From Ophthalmolycus amberensis (Eukaryota > Chordata > Actinopteri > Perciformes > Zoarcidae): DNA of 64,000 nucleotides. The position numbers were made by a program, and so were the translations under genes. The notes beneath the pieces were generated by a model. It saw only the letters and a list, made by a program, of their open reading frames with translations. It had not been told where the DNA came from and searched no databases. Numbering within the stretch: the first letter of the stretch is position 1; each line of letters opens with the position of its first letter. This document shows positions 49,660-59,960 of this stretch, in pieces. Location of the stretch: contig JAFEUB010001484.1 of the NCBI GenBank assembly GCA_024529925.1, forward strand, positions 253,501 to 317,500. The letters are read 5' to 3'.

Positions 49660-50480
49660 CTTTAATTGAAGTCCCTCAATCATTTCCAAGGAGTATATGA
49701 CACACGTAATAATAGTGTATTACACTGTCATACAGTAGTACGCACTGTTTATTAATGCATAGTAACAATAACTATGGGCACCCGAGGCTGCTGTATATGA
49801 AAAAAACATATAGTTACAAGCACTTGTACTTACTCATAATGCTTTATAACATTAATCATAACACACATAATGACTTATAAGGTCAAGAATCATAATTGCT
49901 GGCCACTCACTGACATTTGTTTTGTTCAAGGATTGTAGTGTGTTATAATTCCCAGAGCTGTAATATGTTATAACCGTGTTATAACGCATTATAATGTGAT
50001 TATACGTTACGTTTGCTTTAATCTATGAAAGAACAACACAGGAAATGTTGTAAATGAATTTTCAATTGACTTAAAGCAAACAACGACCACTTCAAATGTT
50101 ATTTGAATGCATTATATTAGTAATCAAAATGCGTTGCAAAAATATTATGATGTATTAAAACTATGAGAAGTATAATACACTATGATGCTTGCAAAAGCAA
50201 TGTCTGTGACTGACCAGCAATTATGAAGCATTATGATACTTGACTTTATAAAAGGCTTTATAATGTGTTATGACTACTGGTAAGTGCTTATAACTGGAGT
50301 TACACAGTGATATAAGCGGATTAAAACACATTATAAGTGTGATTATTATAGCAATATAGCGTTATGTGCGTTACCAAAATGTCTTCATAGGACAAGTTAT
50401 AAATGTTGTTATATATAGACCATTAATAAACACTTGAAATGGTAGCTGCATGCAACCATTTCAAGTGTTTTATAAACCAT
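49660..50480. repeat. TTATAA-rich dispersed repeat, probable MITE-like element
   Basis: Dense attataatg / gttataac / cattataag words in both orientations across about 800 bp, ending near an inverted accatttcaagtgttt. Resembles fish non-autonomous elements with long degenerate inverted structure. Family unknown. Confidence 0.5.
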
Positions 50481-50624
50481 TTTCAAAATGTGTATACTGC
50501 TTAGACATGTTAAATGGGGAAAAATAAAGTGAAAAAGTCAGGATTGGATTTGTTGTTGTTTTTTGTTACATCACTCCATTTGTTTGTATTGAGAAGAGTG
50601 TTATTTAGTAGGTATTAGTATCCC

Positions 50625-51340
50625 TTCTGGCATGAAACTCTTTCAGCTGATTCCTAAAAAACAGGAACCGACAACAAAAAGCCGGCAGCTGTTTGCGTCC
50701 GGCTCCGACAGCAGCATCGGCTTCACCTCCGCAAAATCACAAAAACCTGGCAACGTGTGCAGCTTTTCTTCCTCCTACAACTCCACGTTTCTCAGGACTC
50801 CCGTCCTTTCAAACCCGCTGAAGAGAGAACAACCTCCAGCCGGCAGCCGAGCACCATCGACTGCTGACAGTTTCAGCCCAGAATGCCACAGATAGATCCA
50901 ACACAATCGCCGATAAACCAATCAAATGATGCATTAATAAAAGGGAAATCTAATGTTATTCTGTGTTTATATGGAGATTTTCTCTTCCTATTTTAGTCAA
51001 TAGTATTGGCTTTGTGCTGTCAAACATCAAGAAAAGAAGCATTTACACAACTACATTTCTTTACATTAAGAACGATTGATGTCTTTTTAATTTCTTTTTA
51101 TTCTAGCATGAAATTTGTCCAGTCGACTCCCCCAAAAATAGGAACCAACGAGAAAAAGCCGACAGCTGTCTGTGTCCAGCTCGGCCCCGACATCTTCACC
51201 CTGACAAACCCACAGAACCTGGCAACGTGTGCAGCTCTTTCCACGTCTGCTACAAAACCAGCTCAGCTCATTCCAAACACGCTGGAGCATCAGCAGCCCT
51301 TCTTCTTTCGACACACACACTCGAAGCAGCGATAACACCG
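50625..51340. repeat. Diverged tandem duplication 3' of exon 9
   Basis: Two homologous blocks (about 50625-50840 and 51101-51290), offset 476 bp. Shared words are gcatgaaa, ggaaccgac/ggaaccaac, aaaaagcc, cagctgt, and the 18-bp ctggcaacgtgtgcagct. Each has a plus-strand open frame, but a one-base offset in the alignment breaks frame correspondence, so the similarity is not protein conservation. Confidence 0.7.
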
Positions 51341-51377
51341 CAGAAATAATAAGGAAAACAATCATATTATCACTTAC

Positions 51378-51427
51378 TGAGGACGGCAAGCCGGGAGGGA
51401 CCTTCCGCACTTTCTTTGGGTGAACCT
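51378..51427 (-). CDS. tcf4: tcf4 internal coding exon (human exon 9 equivalent)
   Basis: A 50-bp exon bounded by a ctctttcag acceptor and a TCA|GTAAGTG donor. It completes the Glu codon begun in the preceding exon, then encodes VHPKKVRKVPPGLPSS, ending in phase 0. RKVPPGLPSS is invariant in vertebrate E-proteins and is normally followed by VYAP from the next exon. KKVRK is the second half of the bipartite nuclear localisation signal whose RRR lies in the exon 1.8 kb upstream. Vertebrate TCF4 usually reads VQTKK where this reads VHPKK. The two exons total 177 bp, divisible by three, so skipping both would keep frame and remove the signal; human TCF4 has such delta isoforms. Confidence is high because reading frame, splice sites and phase all agree. 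Confidence 0.93.
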
Positions 51428-53253
51428 CTGAAAGAGAAAAGAAAAAAGCAACAAAACAATGAATGAGGGTTTAACAGGCCGAGAGGCTTTTTATTCTCTC
51501 TTTTGGAAAAGGAGATTCTGCTTTTTATTTGTTTTGATATAATCGATCACCCAGAGAGGAAAAAGAGCGAGGCCACTTTTCGCACCGCTGTCGATAGATT
51601 TGACAAAGAAAGCTGTCACTGCAAACAAGCGCGACACAATACGTCGCAGCAAATAAAAAAGACGGAATACAAAAAAAGGACAGGGTTGATTTTTTTCTTT
51701 TTTCTTTTTGGTTCGATAAAAGGAAGCAGGGCAGCTTTTGACATGTTTATATTATTTTTCAGGGTTTCTCTCAAGGGGAGCGAGGGAGCGGTCTATTAAC
51801 TGGGAAGGTGAGACTTTGATGGAAAAATGAAAGAGTGCCTTTTAAAAAAAAAATTGGCCCAGTGTCGTAGTCGTGCGTGTGTGTGTCCTTCCAAGGCTAG
51901 CGCTACCAAGGCTACACCTCGGCCACTATTGTCCTGCTTTCTGAAAGACTTCCCCGTATTTTTTTTTGCTTAAAGTCCCCTTTCAAAACAGACACACACA
52001 CACACGGACCAACAGGATGGTCACACGCGGACACGTACTCACAATGCTCGGCCTTCTAAAAAAAGACGACACACAGCGTTTGCGAACTGGGATTAGTCCA
52101 GGTTAAAAGGTTTCACCGAGGTCGCAGACAAAAAAGTTTCCGTTTGGATTCAGCAAATGACGGCAGGTTTAGCCTGTAATGACGCGCTGCTTTATTTCTT
52201 CAGTCTAAACAATGAGAATTTAAAGAATTTACAGTAAAGTTGAGGCATAGAAGAGAAAACTGTGAATTTTCACAGGCACTGTTCCTGTAGCTCATAATCT
52301 GGGATATCATTTGTCTTGGATTTGGTGTTCAGACTACGCAGCAAAGCATCCAGAGATTTAGACATTGATGATGCAAATAGAAAAAAAGAAAACCATAAAT
52401 AGATAATATATGTTGTTCCCAGTGAACATTGCTTTAACAATTAGTATGAATCAAAACTGTAAGTATCTTTAGAAAAAACACAAAAGAAAGCAGATCATCA
52501 TCAGTATAACTTGTATAATAATAGTAATAATAATACTTCATTTAATTTAAATCCATTTATTTTATATTTTTTATTTTATTTTATTTTATTTATTACATTA
52601 TTTTATTTTGTGTTATATGTATTTTACTTTATTATTAATAGCATGATTATTGTTACTATTATTATTATTTTTATTACTCGTAGTATTATTCAGAAAATGT
52701 TAATTGTTTTTGATTTGTATTATTATTTATTTTAGGTTGAACTTGTTAATATGTCATACTTTGTTTATATTGACTATAAATTGAATAAAAGAACACACCA
52801 AGCTCGCATCACCAGCTGCATGTTCCAAGAAGCACACTTTGGCCCAGCGTGGGGGTACTTGACATGTTTTTACGATGCGGGTGCTTATAGGTCCACGTAG
52901 CTCAACCTAATTCAGTTCATTTTGTTGTCATTTTGGAGGCTGAGTTGTAAGGCGCTATTGAATTGCATTATGTTTCTAATATTTTGTCCAGCCCATTTAT
53001 CAACTGACCATTTATTTGAATCAACACGAGAGCTGAAACATTTTGAAAGAAACCAACTAATTGCGATTATTTTTGAGCGATATTGCAACTGCGATATGAT
53101 TTGCGATATCACAGGGAATGATTTCATTGAAAAAAGTATTGAAATGATGATGGTGTGGTTTTAGCAGCGTAAAAGCAGCTTAATGACGTCACTGCGTCTC
53201 TCCATGTGCGTTCATGGGGTCCGTGTCATGCGAGTGTGTCGGCGGCGTCTCAC
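51428..53253 (-). other. tcf4: tcf4 intron between exons 8 and 9
   Basis: An 1826-bp intron with GTGAG donor and ctctttcag acceptor. It contains an AT-rich stretch with TTTTA- and AAT-type runs (about 52510-52740) and short CA tracts near 51990. No coding signal was seen inside it. Confidence 0.8.
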
Positions 53254-53380
53254 CCATGGCGTCCATAGGCAGCGTTCTCCTCCGCGGGTTGGAGCCGTAG
53301 TGCTGGTAGTACTGACCGGCCGGCTTGGTGGGCGATGCTGCGCCGGGACTCCCCAAACCCATCTCGCCCCCCAGTACCGA
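53254..53380 (-). CDS. tcf4: tcf4 internal coding exon (human exon 8 equivalent)
   Basis: Internal exon of the E-protein transcription factor TCF4, which dimerises with tissue-specific bHLH proteins and binds E-boxes in the nucleus. The 127-bp exon encodes 42 residues plus one base. Seen directly: LGGEMGLGSP, SPTKP, QYYQHY and NPRRR, in the order of vertebrate TCF4 (SPTKPGSQYYQ then NPRRRPL). It starts after a tctctcgaccag acceptor and ends ATGG|GTGAG. The final G combines with AG from the next exon to make Glu, as in the family's AMEV. RRR at exon residues 33-35 is the first half of the bipartite nuclear localisation signal. Met at exon residue 7 aligns with the internal start used by short TCF4-D-type isoforms. 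SPTKP and NPRRR favour TCF4 over TCF12 or TCF3. Divergence (TLPMDAM, no LHSS) suggests a fish orthologue or a fish-specific duplicate. Confidence 0.9.
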
Positions 53381-53416
53381 CTGGTCGAGAGACACCGAAA
53401 CAGACAGAAGCAGAAA

Positions 53417-53436
53417 CAGAGAGAGAGAGAGAGAGA
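53417..53436. repeat. GA microsatellite in the exon 8 acceptor region
   Basis: Reads as (CT)n on the tcf4 strand, 37-56 nt upstream of exon 8. Confidence 0.95.
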
Positions 53437-53579
53437 TTGTCAATCACGTGACCAGGAAGGACGCAACATTCTTTCACAAAGGAATTAGAAGAAAGCAAGA
53501 AAACATATTTCTAAATTTGAAGACAAGCCAGTAAGATGACCTGACATCCTTTAAAACGATCATGTGACTCGGCGCAACC

Positions 53580-54210
53580 AAGGAGATGTTTCAGTGTGTT
53601 GGAGTTCAGCTGCTTTACTAGAATGTTGAGGCAGACATTTTTTGGGGAGTTATCCCCAATATTCGTTGTAGTCGGGATGCTGACGTTTGTAATCTTGAGG
53701 CAGCTTGAAATGTTGTCGGTTTAGAGTCGTGTGGAAAGTCTGACATACCAACCATCAAATAAAGTATTGATCGCTGGAACGTGACTTGAAATGTGGAGGA
53801 TGCTTAAAAGTGATGTTGACAATGACTGGACTGGAGAGTACTGATTCTTTCAACTTTCAGCATGTTGAGCTGAAAAGTGAACGGAAGCTGGAATGTTGAG
53901 GACAATTGAGAATATTGGAATTATTTGTAACAATTACCCAGAATGCTTGAATGTGTTGATTGGCGTATGTGGAAGGAAATGTCGACCATAATCAGAATGT
54001 TGAGAGCAAACAGAATCACTGGGATGTTGGTCCCAATCGGAGCGTTGAGGATAACTGGGATGATGCTGATCAGAATGTTCATTGTTGAGCCAAAGTATGT
54101 CGGTTAAGTGGAAGACGGTTATTATTGAATGCTGACAGAAGAATGTTCTGGAATACTTGTCAGGGATGCTGAACACGGTTGGAATGCTGCGGAATGTCAA
54201 GTTTGTTGAA
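53580..54210. repeat. Degenerate GAATGTTGAG repeat
   Basis: Recurring gaatgttgag, ggaatgctg, gggatgttgg and gcgttgagg words every 15-40 bp, often followed by acaa or ataa. Looks like a decayed minisatellite. No coding signal. Confidence 0.6.
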
Positions 54211-54631
54211 GATTATTGTCAATACACAGTGCTTTTAACCCTCACGGGGCCTCCTATGCAATCATACAACCGTCTCTGATGATACAATACCATGAATGTA
54301 AGTGTTATATTTATCTTTGCCACCACTCCCACCCATCATACATCAAGCAAATTGGTGGTATTAGCGTTACATGTAAATATATACATCTGCCAATGTCAAA
54401 ATAAAATAATTTAATCAAATTGAAATTTCCTTTTCTGTGAGTATGACGACATTAAAATGGACAACGACAAGAATTTAAATTCAACGAACAATTTTTTTTT
54501 GCGGGGTCAAAAGCAGAAAAAACATAAAACAGACAGATAGATCAACATCAGAGAGACAAATAAATAAATAAATAGCCCCTCCCCTTGGATTTGATTTAGA
54601 AGCCGTCTCACGTCCAGGAACCGAGCCTACC

Positions 54632-54880
54632 TCCGACACCTCGCCGATAACGGCGATAGCGACAAAATGAACGGCAGTATTTACCTCCTTGGGAGCCGCC
54701 TCATGCCGCTCAGCGTGGAGAACGTTCAGTTCACTTGGTGGCTCCTCCGCGGCTCAGTCTTTACTTCTCCTCCCTGCTGCCTCTTCCCTCCTCTAACTCT
54801 GTGACTCTGTTTACGGCTCGAACTTAGCAAACCGCTCAGCTCACACATTGTCCCCGCTAATTAAGTTCAATGATTCGGCG
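54632..54880 (-). promoter_or_regulatory. Candidate alternative 5' exon and promoter upstream of exon 8
   Basis: A 250-bp CpG-containing stretch 1.3 kb upstream of exon 8, unlike its AT-rich flanks. In minus sense it holds two possible donors: AAGGAG|GTAAAT (exon end 54685) and GTCGGAG|GTAGGC (exon end 54631). Human TCF4 has several noncoding first exons between exons 7 and 8 that drive TCF4-D-type isoforms starting inside exon 8; the position fits that arrangement. Short upstream ATGs here are out of frame with exon 8, so it would act as 5' UTR. This is inference from position, composition and splice signals only. Confidence 0.4.
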
Positions 54881-55413
54881 GCAACAAGTGGCGTCTGGGC
54901 TGATTCGAAAAAAGGGAAGAGAGCGCGAGAATAAAAGACACAGTGAAGGATGGAGAGGTTTTTTTCTCCCTTTTTTTAGCAAGAAGGGAAGAGGTGAAAA
55001 AGAGCCTGCAACCCCCACCCCCCCTCCCTTAAATAGACTCCACCACTACTCCGTTAAAGAGTAGACTTTTTTCCCAGCTTTCTCGTTAAGTAATTAGGGA
55101 GCACTGTGTTTAAAGCAAAGGGGGATAGTGCACTTGCAGGGGGGGATGGGGGTGGTATGGATGGATGTTTTTCGGGGGCTAATCTGAATTCTGATCAGTC
55201 GCGTCCGTCCTCTGAAAACAAGAGTTAGCTTGGCACTGCCGGGCCAAGTAAAGGCTTTTCTCATGCTAAGCAGGGCCTAAGTAGGCCAATTACAGGGCCA
55301 GCCTCGGCCTCAGAGCCATTCTCCGGCTTAAAACAAAAGGGCCCTTGTCTTAAATAAAGTCAGTCACACACACACACACACAAAGAGATGGAGAGGGAGT
55401 CAGACACAAAAGG

Positions 55414-55441
55414 CACACACACACACACACACACACACACA
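55414..55441. repeat. CA microsatellite
   Basis: Second of two nearby CA runs (the first at 55366-55382). Confidence 0.95.
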
Positions 55442-55666
55442 GTCACACACTGATCCAGTCATCCTGTTCCTCTGTCCGTGTGTGTGTCGTTGGGGGTAAA
55501 AGGGGGTTCCCACTAAAACAAAAAAGGTCTCATTGATTGTGGCGCTTTTCCTTTCTTTTCTTTTCTTTTTTTTTTCCTCTCGCACTCGAGCATCGATGCC
55601 AGACCGGGCCAGACCGGTCACCCCGGCAACCAGACGAGGCTGGAGGAGAGGCAAAATACCCGTCCG

Positions 55667-55671
<5 letters not shown>

Positions 55672-55712
<41 letters not shown>

Positions 55713-55730
55713 CCCCTCTCTCCCTCTCTA
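55672..55730. repeat. CT microsatellite
   Basis: CT run with a poly-C interruption. Confidence 0.95.
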
Positions 55731-55899
55731 TCCGTCTCTCTTTACCTGCTTGTCTCGTCGTCTCTCGCCAATCGCACTTATTTGCACAATACAATTTTGT
55801 TATACGGATACCAAGATTGAATAGATTAGATTTTGTTAAAGGAGTATTCTAGCAATTAAGTGTTTCACTTGCATGAAGTTGGATGACCAGCGGGAGAAA

Positions 55900-56520
55900 G
55901 ATTGGTAAAAAAAAAGCAGCAGAGGCCCAGCTATCCTGACCTTTATGGGTGAAGCTCCGAAAACACTGGCTCCTACATTTCCCAAAATGCAATGGATCCC
56001 CCCTGTCTGGTAAATGATCACATATTTGACTCCTTATTTTTTCAACCCGAAGGAAACGTCATGAGGTCAAGGAAGGATTTGAGGGAGAATCTTCACTGAT
56101 AGGTTTTAGGAAAAAGACGTCCGCGGTGTTCAAACGGTCCGACTGCACTCCGACGCACTGAGCTACGACGTGGGTGCTGTCGCGAGGAATTGTGTCATTA
56201 TCTCCTTTCGTTTTGGTAAAGGATGGTCCGGTGTTGCCTACGCTAAAGGAGACGAGAAAGGAATCATTGAAGCACCTTTCCTTAGCATCTAGGGAATTCA
56301 ACCAGCTCTTAGCGTGGAGGCCACTTATATACTTGTGTCATTTCACTCAGTTAGAGACATTCCCAAGAAAAAAAGGCAAGGGATCCCCAGAGTCGTTAGG
56401 GTTTCTCCTCAGGGGACCGGGAATGTGTTCGGCCAATCAGCTCGTCCGAGAGATGCGATTGCCGACTCTTCGGCGACCTACAGTGACCATGACTCCCTGC
56501 TCTGCGTAGCTCCACAAGGA
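55900..56520. repeat. Probable dispersed repeat
   Basis: Begins with a block shared with 26290-26340 (aaaacactggctcctacatt). The rest is GC-richer with scattered open frames lacking any recognised domain. Class unknown. Confidence 0.35.
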
Positions 56521-56631
56521 TAATTATGTATCTTCGTATATATATATTTCCATCCACACACTGTTGTGGGTTCGCTCCTCCTCGCTTGCTTCTGTTTTAC
56601 ATCTCTCTGTCTCTCTCTGATGCTGTGTTCA

Positions 56632-56632
<1 letters not shown>

Positions 56633-56702
<70 letters not shown>
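56633..56702. repeat. CT/CA compound microsatellite
   Basis: Short CT then a CA run of about 56 bp. Confidence 0.97.
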
Positions 56703-56705
<3 letters not shown>

Positions 56706-56784
56706 GTCTGTTTCTCACAGAGCTGACTGGGCTTCGGTACCCAGCTGCTCACAGAGATGATATTAACTAAGATAGATTACCAGG

Positions 56785-56790
56785 GAGGGA

Positions 56791-56841
<51 letters not shown>
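56785..56841. repeat. GA microsatellite
   Basis: GA run ending in poly-G. Confidence 0.95.
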
Positions 56842-56842
<1 letters not shown>

Positions 56843-57104
56843 TATAAAGAAGCAGAAAGAGAAACAGAAAAAAGAGAACAAGAAGTCTGAAGAAGACGGG
56901 GTCGGAGAGAAAGAGCAACAAATGACAAAAATAGATGGAGCAGCAATCAGAAGGGAGACAGACTTGAAAATAACAAAATAAAAAGTTTTTAGGACGAATG
57001 GATGACTGTAACGACAGGTTGACTTTCTTTTTTACATTCCTCTTTGTCGAAACAAACGAAATATAAAATGGGAATTTGGTAAGCTTGAGAGATGTTGGTC
57101 TGCG

Positions 57105-57600
57105 TATTTTTTTCAGCTTTGGACAGAGCCAGGCTAGCTTTCTCCATACACGCTGCCAGTCTTTATGCTAAGCTAGGCTAACCACATCCTGACTCTAGCT
57201 TTCTTAAAGTGATGGTTCGGGTATTTTTAATGTGAAGTTGTATATGAGGTAATCATCCATACTCTAGTTTGAAGGGAAAAGCAACGTACTGCTGTGGACG
57301 GGGGAGGCAGCACAAGTTGAACCATATTTGGAATATTTTGGCCGGCTTATCTTGCCATGGGACAGCTATACAGTCTATGTTTCCGACGGGGGAACTGAAG
57401 TGGTTTTCTTTGCTCTCAGCAAAGCTACCAGACTCCATTGCAAGGGGTAGACCAGCAACCTCCCTGTCCCGTGTTCTGCCAGGTAAAATTACAGTTTTGG
57501 TGGCTTCAGTTCCCAATCGGAAAGGGCTGTCTCATGGCAAAGTACACAGGAGGATGTATTGTAAATATAGCATACACTTTAACTGATATGGAACTTTTTG
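57105..57600. repeat. Dispersed fish repeat
   Basis: Contains tttggacagagccaggctagc and agtctttatgctaagctagg, words I recognise from short dispersed repeats of spiny-rayed fishes. Confidence 0.5.
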
Positions 57601-57998
57601 GTGGGGCTTTTCTTTTCGGTGTCTAAAACACCGTGTGGTAACTCCTGTGTGCTTCTCCAAGCCGGAGGCGGGCCAGCCTCCATCTGTAGGTCATAACACA
57701 CTGACTGTGGATAGGAACCTCATACAACCCCACTTCAAAAGATCCAAACCCCTTCAACACACATGACGTGAGAGTGGTATCTTTGGTATCACGTCACTTT
57801 CCTGTCCTTCCAGGATATCCACTTTTAAATCAACGAAAGAGACATTTCTTATCAACAGAACATGATTGTTTTTCTGTCTTCCTCTTTTTTTACTGCCCCC
57901 TCCCTCGTTTTCCCACTCCTCAATTTATACCTCAACCCTCTGTCCCCGACTAAAAAAAATAAATACTCAGATGTCATCAATTTCCACCATCGCGACTA

Positions 57999-58008
57999 TG
58001 AGAGACAC

Positions 58009-58097
<89 letters not shown>

Positions 58098-58183
58098 AAG
58101 AGAGAGAGCGAGAGAGAGAGAGAGAGACACAGAGAGAGACACAGCGATAGAGACAGAGAGAGAGCGAGAGAGACAGAGAGAGA

Positions 58184-58217
<34 letters not shown>

Positions 58218-58275
58218 CAGAGAGAGAGAGAGAGACACAGAGAGAGAGACACAGAGATAGAGACAGAGAGAGAGC

Positions 58276-58345
<70 letters not shown>

Positions 58346-58353
58346 AGAGAGAG
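57999..58353. repeat. Long GA array with internal 110-bp duplication
   Basis: 355 bp of GA with CAGAGAG, gcgag and gacacag interruptions. A block at 58141 (acagcgatagagacagagag) recurs at 58251 with one change, so part of the array was duplicated as a 110-bp unit. Confidence 0.95.
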
Positions 58354-58399
58354 GACAGGAAGAAGTCATTAATTACCAGGAAATGCTGGCGAGGCAGCG

Positions 58400-59090
58400 G
58401 CGCACCTGTACGCCAGCTTCGCTCCAGCTGACACACACACATATGTGTACACATTTCTGCACACACACACACTCCTGAGGGAGCGAGGCCCTGAGGCTGC
58501 TAACAGAAACAGAAAGGAACCAGCAGAGACGAACGAATAAAACTGGACTCACGGAGCCAAATCACTGTAACCGCAAGTCACACATCGGATATTATACACA
58601 TGGAGGGTTACATCTGACACATCAATTTAATCATTTACTGTGTTAAACGACTAAAAGAGTGGAAAAAAGTTCTCAGAGCCCAAAGTGAGGATGAAAGACA
58701 TTCAGTCTACGGGATAAACCAGAGAAAAGCAGAACATGCCCACATGTTCTTTCTTGACTTAATTATGGAAGTTCAGTAGTGATTCATTTCATGCTGATCA
58801 ACTAATTAATCATTTGTTCTTAGCACTATGGTGAAACTATACTGTTTGTATCCCTTTGTGATGCACTAAAACCATTGAATCAATCATTGTATCCTGTATT
58901 TTTCACCTGTTTTGTTTGAAGTCATTTAGTTCCTTCGTGTGAAATGCTTGATGCTCATCTTGACCAGCACTCCCTTGAAAAAGAGCTTTTGAGTCACTGG
59001 TGCGACAGTACAACGGTCTTTAAGGGACACTTCCCGGTTGCTTGTGATAAAGAAAATAAATGTGTATTTGAGTGGCAACTAAATCTTAAT
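58400..59090. other. Intronic stretch without recognised feature
   Basis: Nothing supported apart from short CA runs near 58430-58470. Confidence 0.5.
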
Positions 59091-59099
59091 ACAGTGTAG

Positions 59100-59960
59100 A
59101 TCGATAGATAGAGACTTTATTTCAGACTCGGGGTCCATACAGACAGACACATAAAAAGACAGACACAAACAATAAAAGTATCATAGGCCTAGCAATGCCT
59201 TACAAAGAGACAGCTGTACCAATGTCGCCACAGCTGGGACTGGTAGCGTGTGGTGCTAAACCTTATGTTGGTTAAAACAAGTATGATCCCATTTACAGAG
59301 TCATTCAGTCTACAGATGAATTTGTACATGAAATTTCTTAAAACTGTTTGGAAAGTGTTGACTCGTGCAGCCACAAACATTTCACTAGCACTACTCCATC
59401 TCGGTCTCTTTAAAAGTATTCTCATGGCGTCATTGTACGCTACTTGAAGTCTCTGTAAACTCTTTCTTTTGTAGTTTGACCACAAGTGTGCAGTGTAGAG
59501 TGGAGTACAATATGCTCTGAACAGAGACATCTTCACTCCATCTGTACACAGACCAAACTTGCGTGAGAGACTGTTTGCTTGTGCATACATCATACGACAT
59601 TGCCTGGAAATGTCGTTATCATCAGGTCATGTGTTCTGTTAAAAAATGACCAAGATATTTTACTTCACTACAGACACCAAGATTATTGTCAGACAATTTG
59701 AAGTCAGGGAAGTTTAGACATTTGTCCTCTTTAGTTGGACAGATCAGGATAGCACTCTTACTGGCGTTGTATTTGATGTCATGTTCCACACCATACACAG
59801 TACATATAGTGAGGAGCTGCTGAAGACCAGCGCTAGATGGACTAAAGATCACCAGATCAGTGTAAAAACGGAAAATGTAAAGATGGGAAAACGTGACAGT
59901 GATCCTGAAACACAACATTATCGGTGAGCGTGGTCAGATACTGAGGTTTCTTCATGTCCG
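59100..59960 (-). mobile_element. Broken, 5'-truncated LINE (non-LTR retrotransposon) fragment
   Basis: The minus strand encodes the C-terminal part of a non-LTR reverse transcriptase in two frames. 59622-59918 shows a degenerate active-site region followed by SPSSAGLQQLL and KYLGHFLTE. 59189-59593 shows FRAYCTPLYTAHLW, LQVAYNDAMRILL and RFSTTRYQSQ. The frames are separated by a one-base shift near 59625. The usual YADD box reads YTD-Leu, losing an aspartate. The 3' end has AATAAAG and an (ATCT)n-like tail at 59100-59113, as in many fish LINEs. Endonuclease and the N-terminal RT are absent. Dead copy; clade not assigned. Confidence 0.85.

Larger units (their letters stand above)
1..51377 (-). 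other. tcf4: tcf4 intron 3' of exon 9, continuing beyond the window
   Basis: Everything below exon 9 is intron for the long isoforms; exon 10a at 23925 starts within it. The next shared exon (VYAP..., ending FFMQ in other vertebrates) was looked for on the minus strand by eye and not found, so the intron appears to run past position 1. Its content is listed as separate repeat and regulatory entries. Confidence 0.7.

Noticed and set aside
50632..51335. Possible pair of duplicated plus-strand coding exons
   Set aside because: DNA homology is real, but an alignment gap breaks the shared frame after about ten codons, so protein conservation is not supported.
53254..53380. Assignment to tcf12 or tcf3 instead of tcf4
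   Set aside because: SPTKP, NPRRR, MEV and the exon 10a TIPGM/GKA residues fit TCF4 better; TCF12 has PVPGM and GKT, and TCF3 lacks NPRRR.
55740..55800. Donor-like GCAG|GTAAAG on the minus strand as a tcf4 exon end
   Set aside because: Preceding codons do not resemble any TCF4 exon and a CT microsatellite abuts it.
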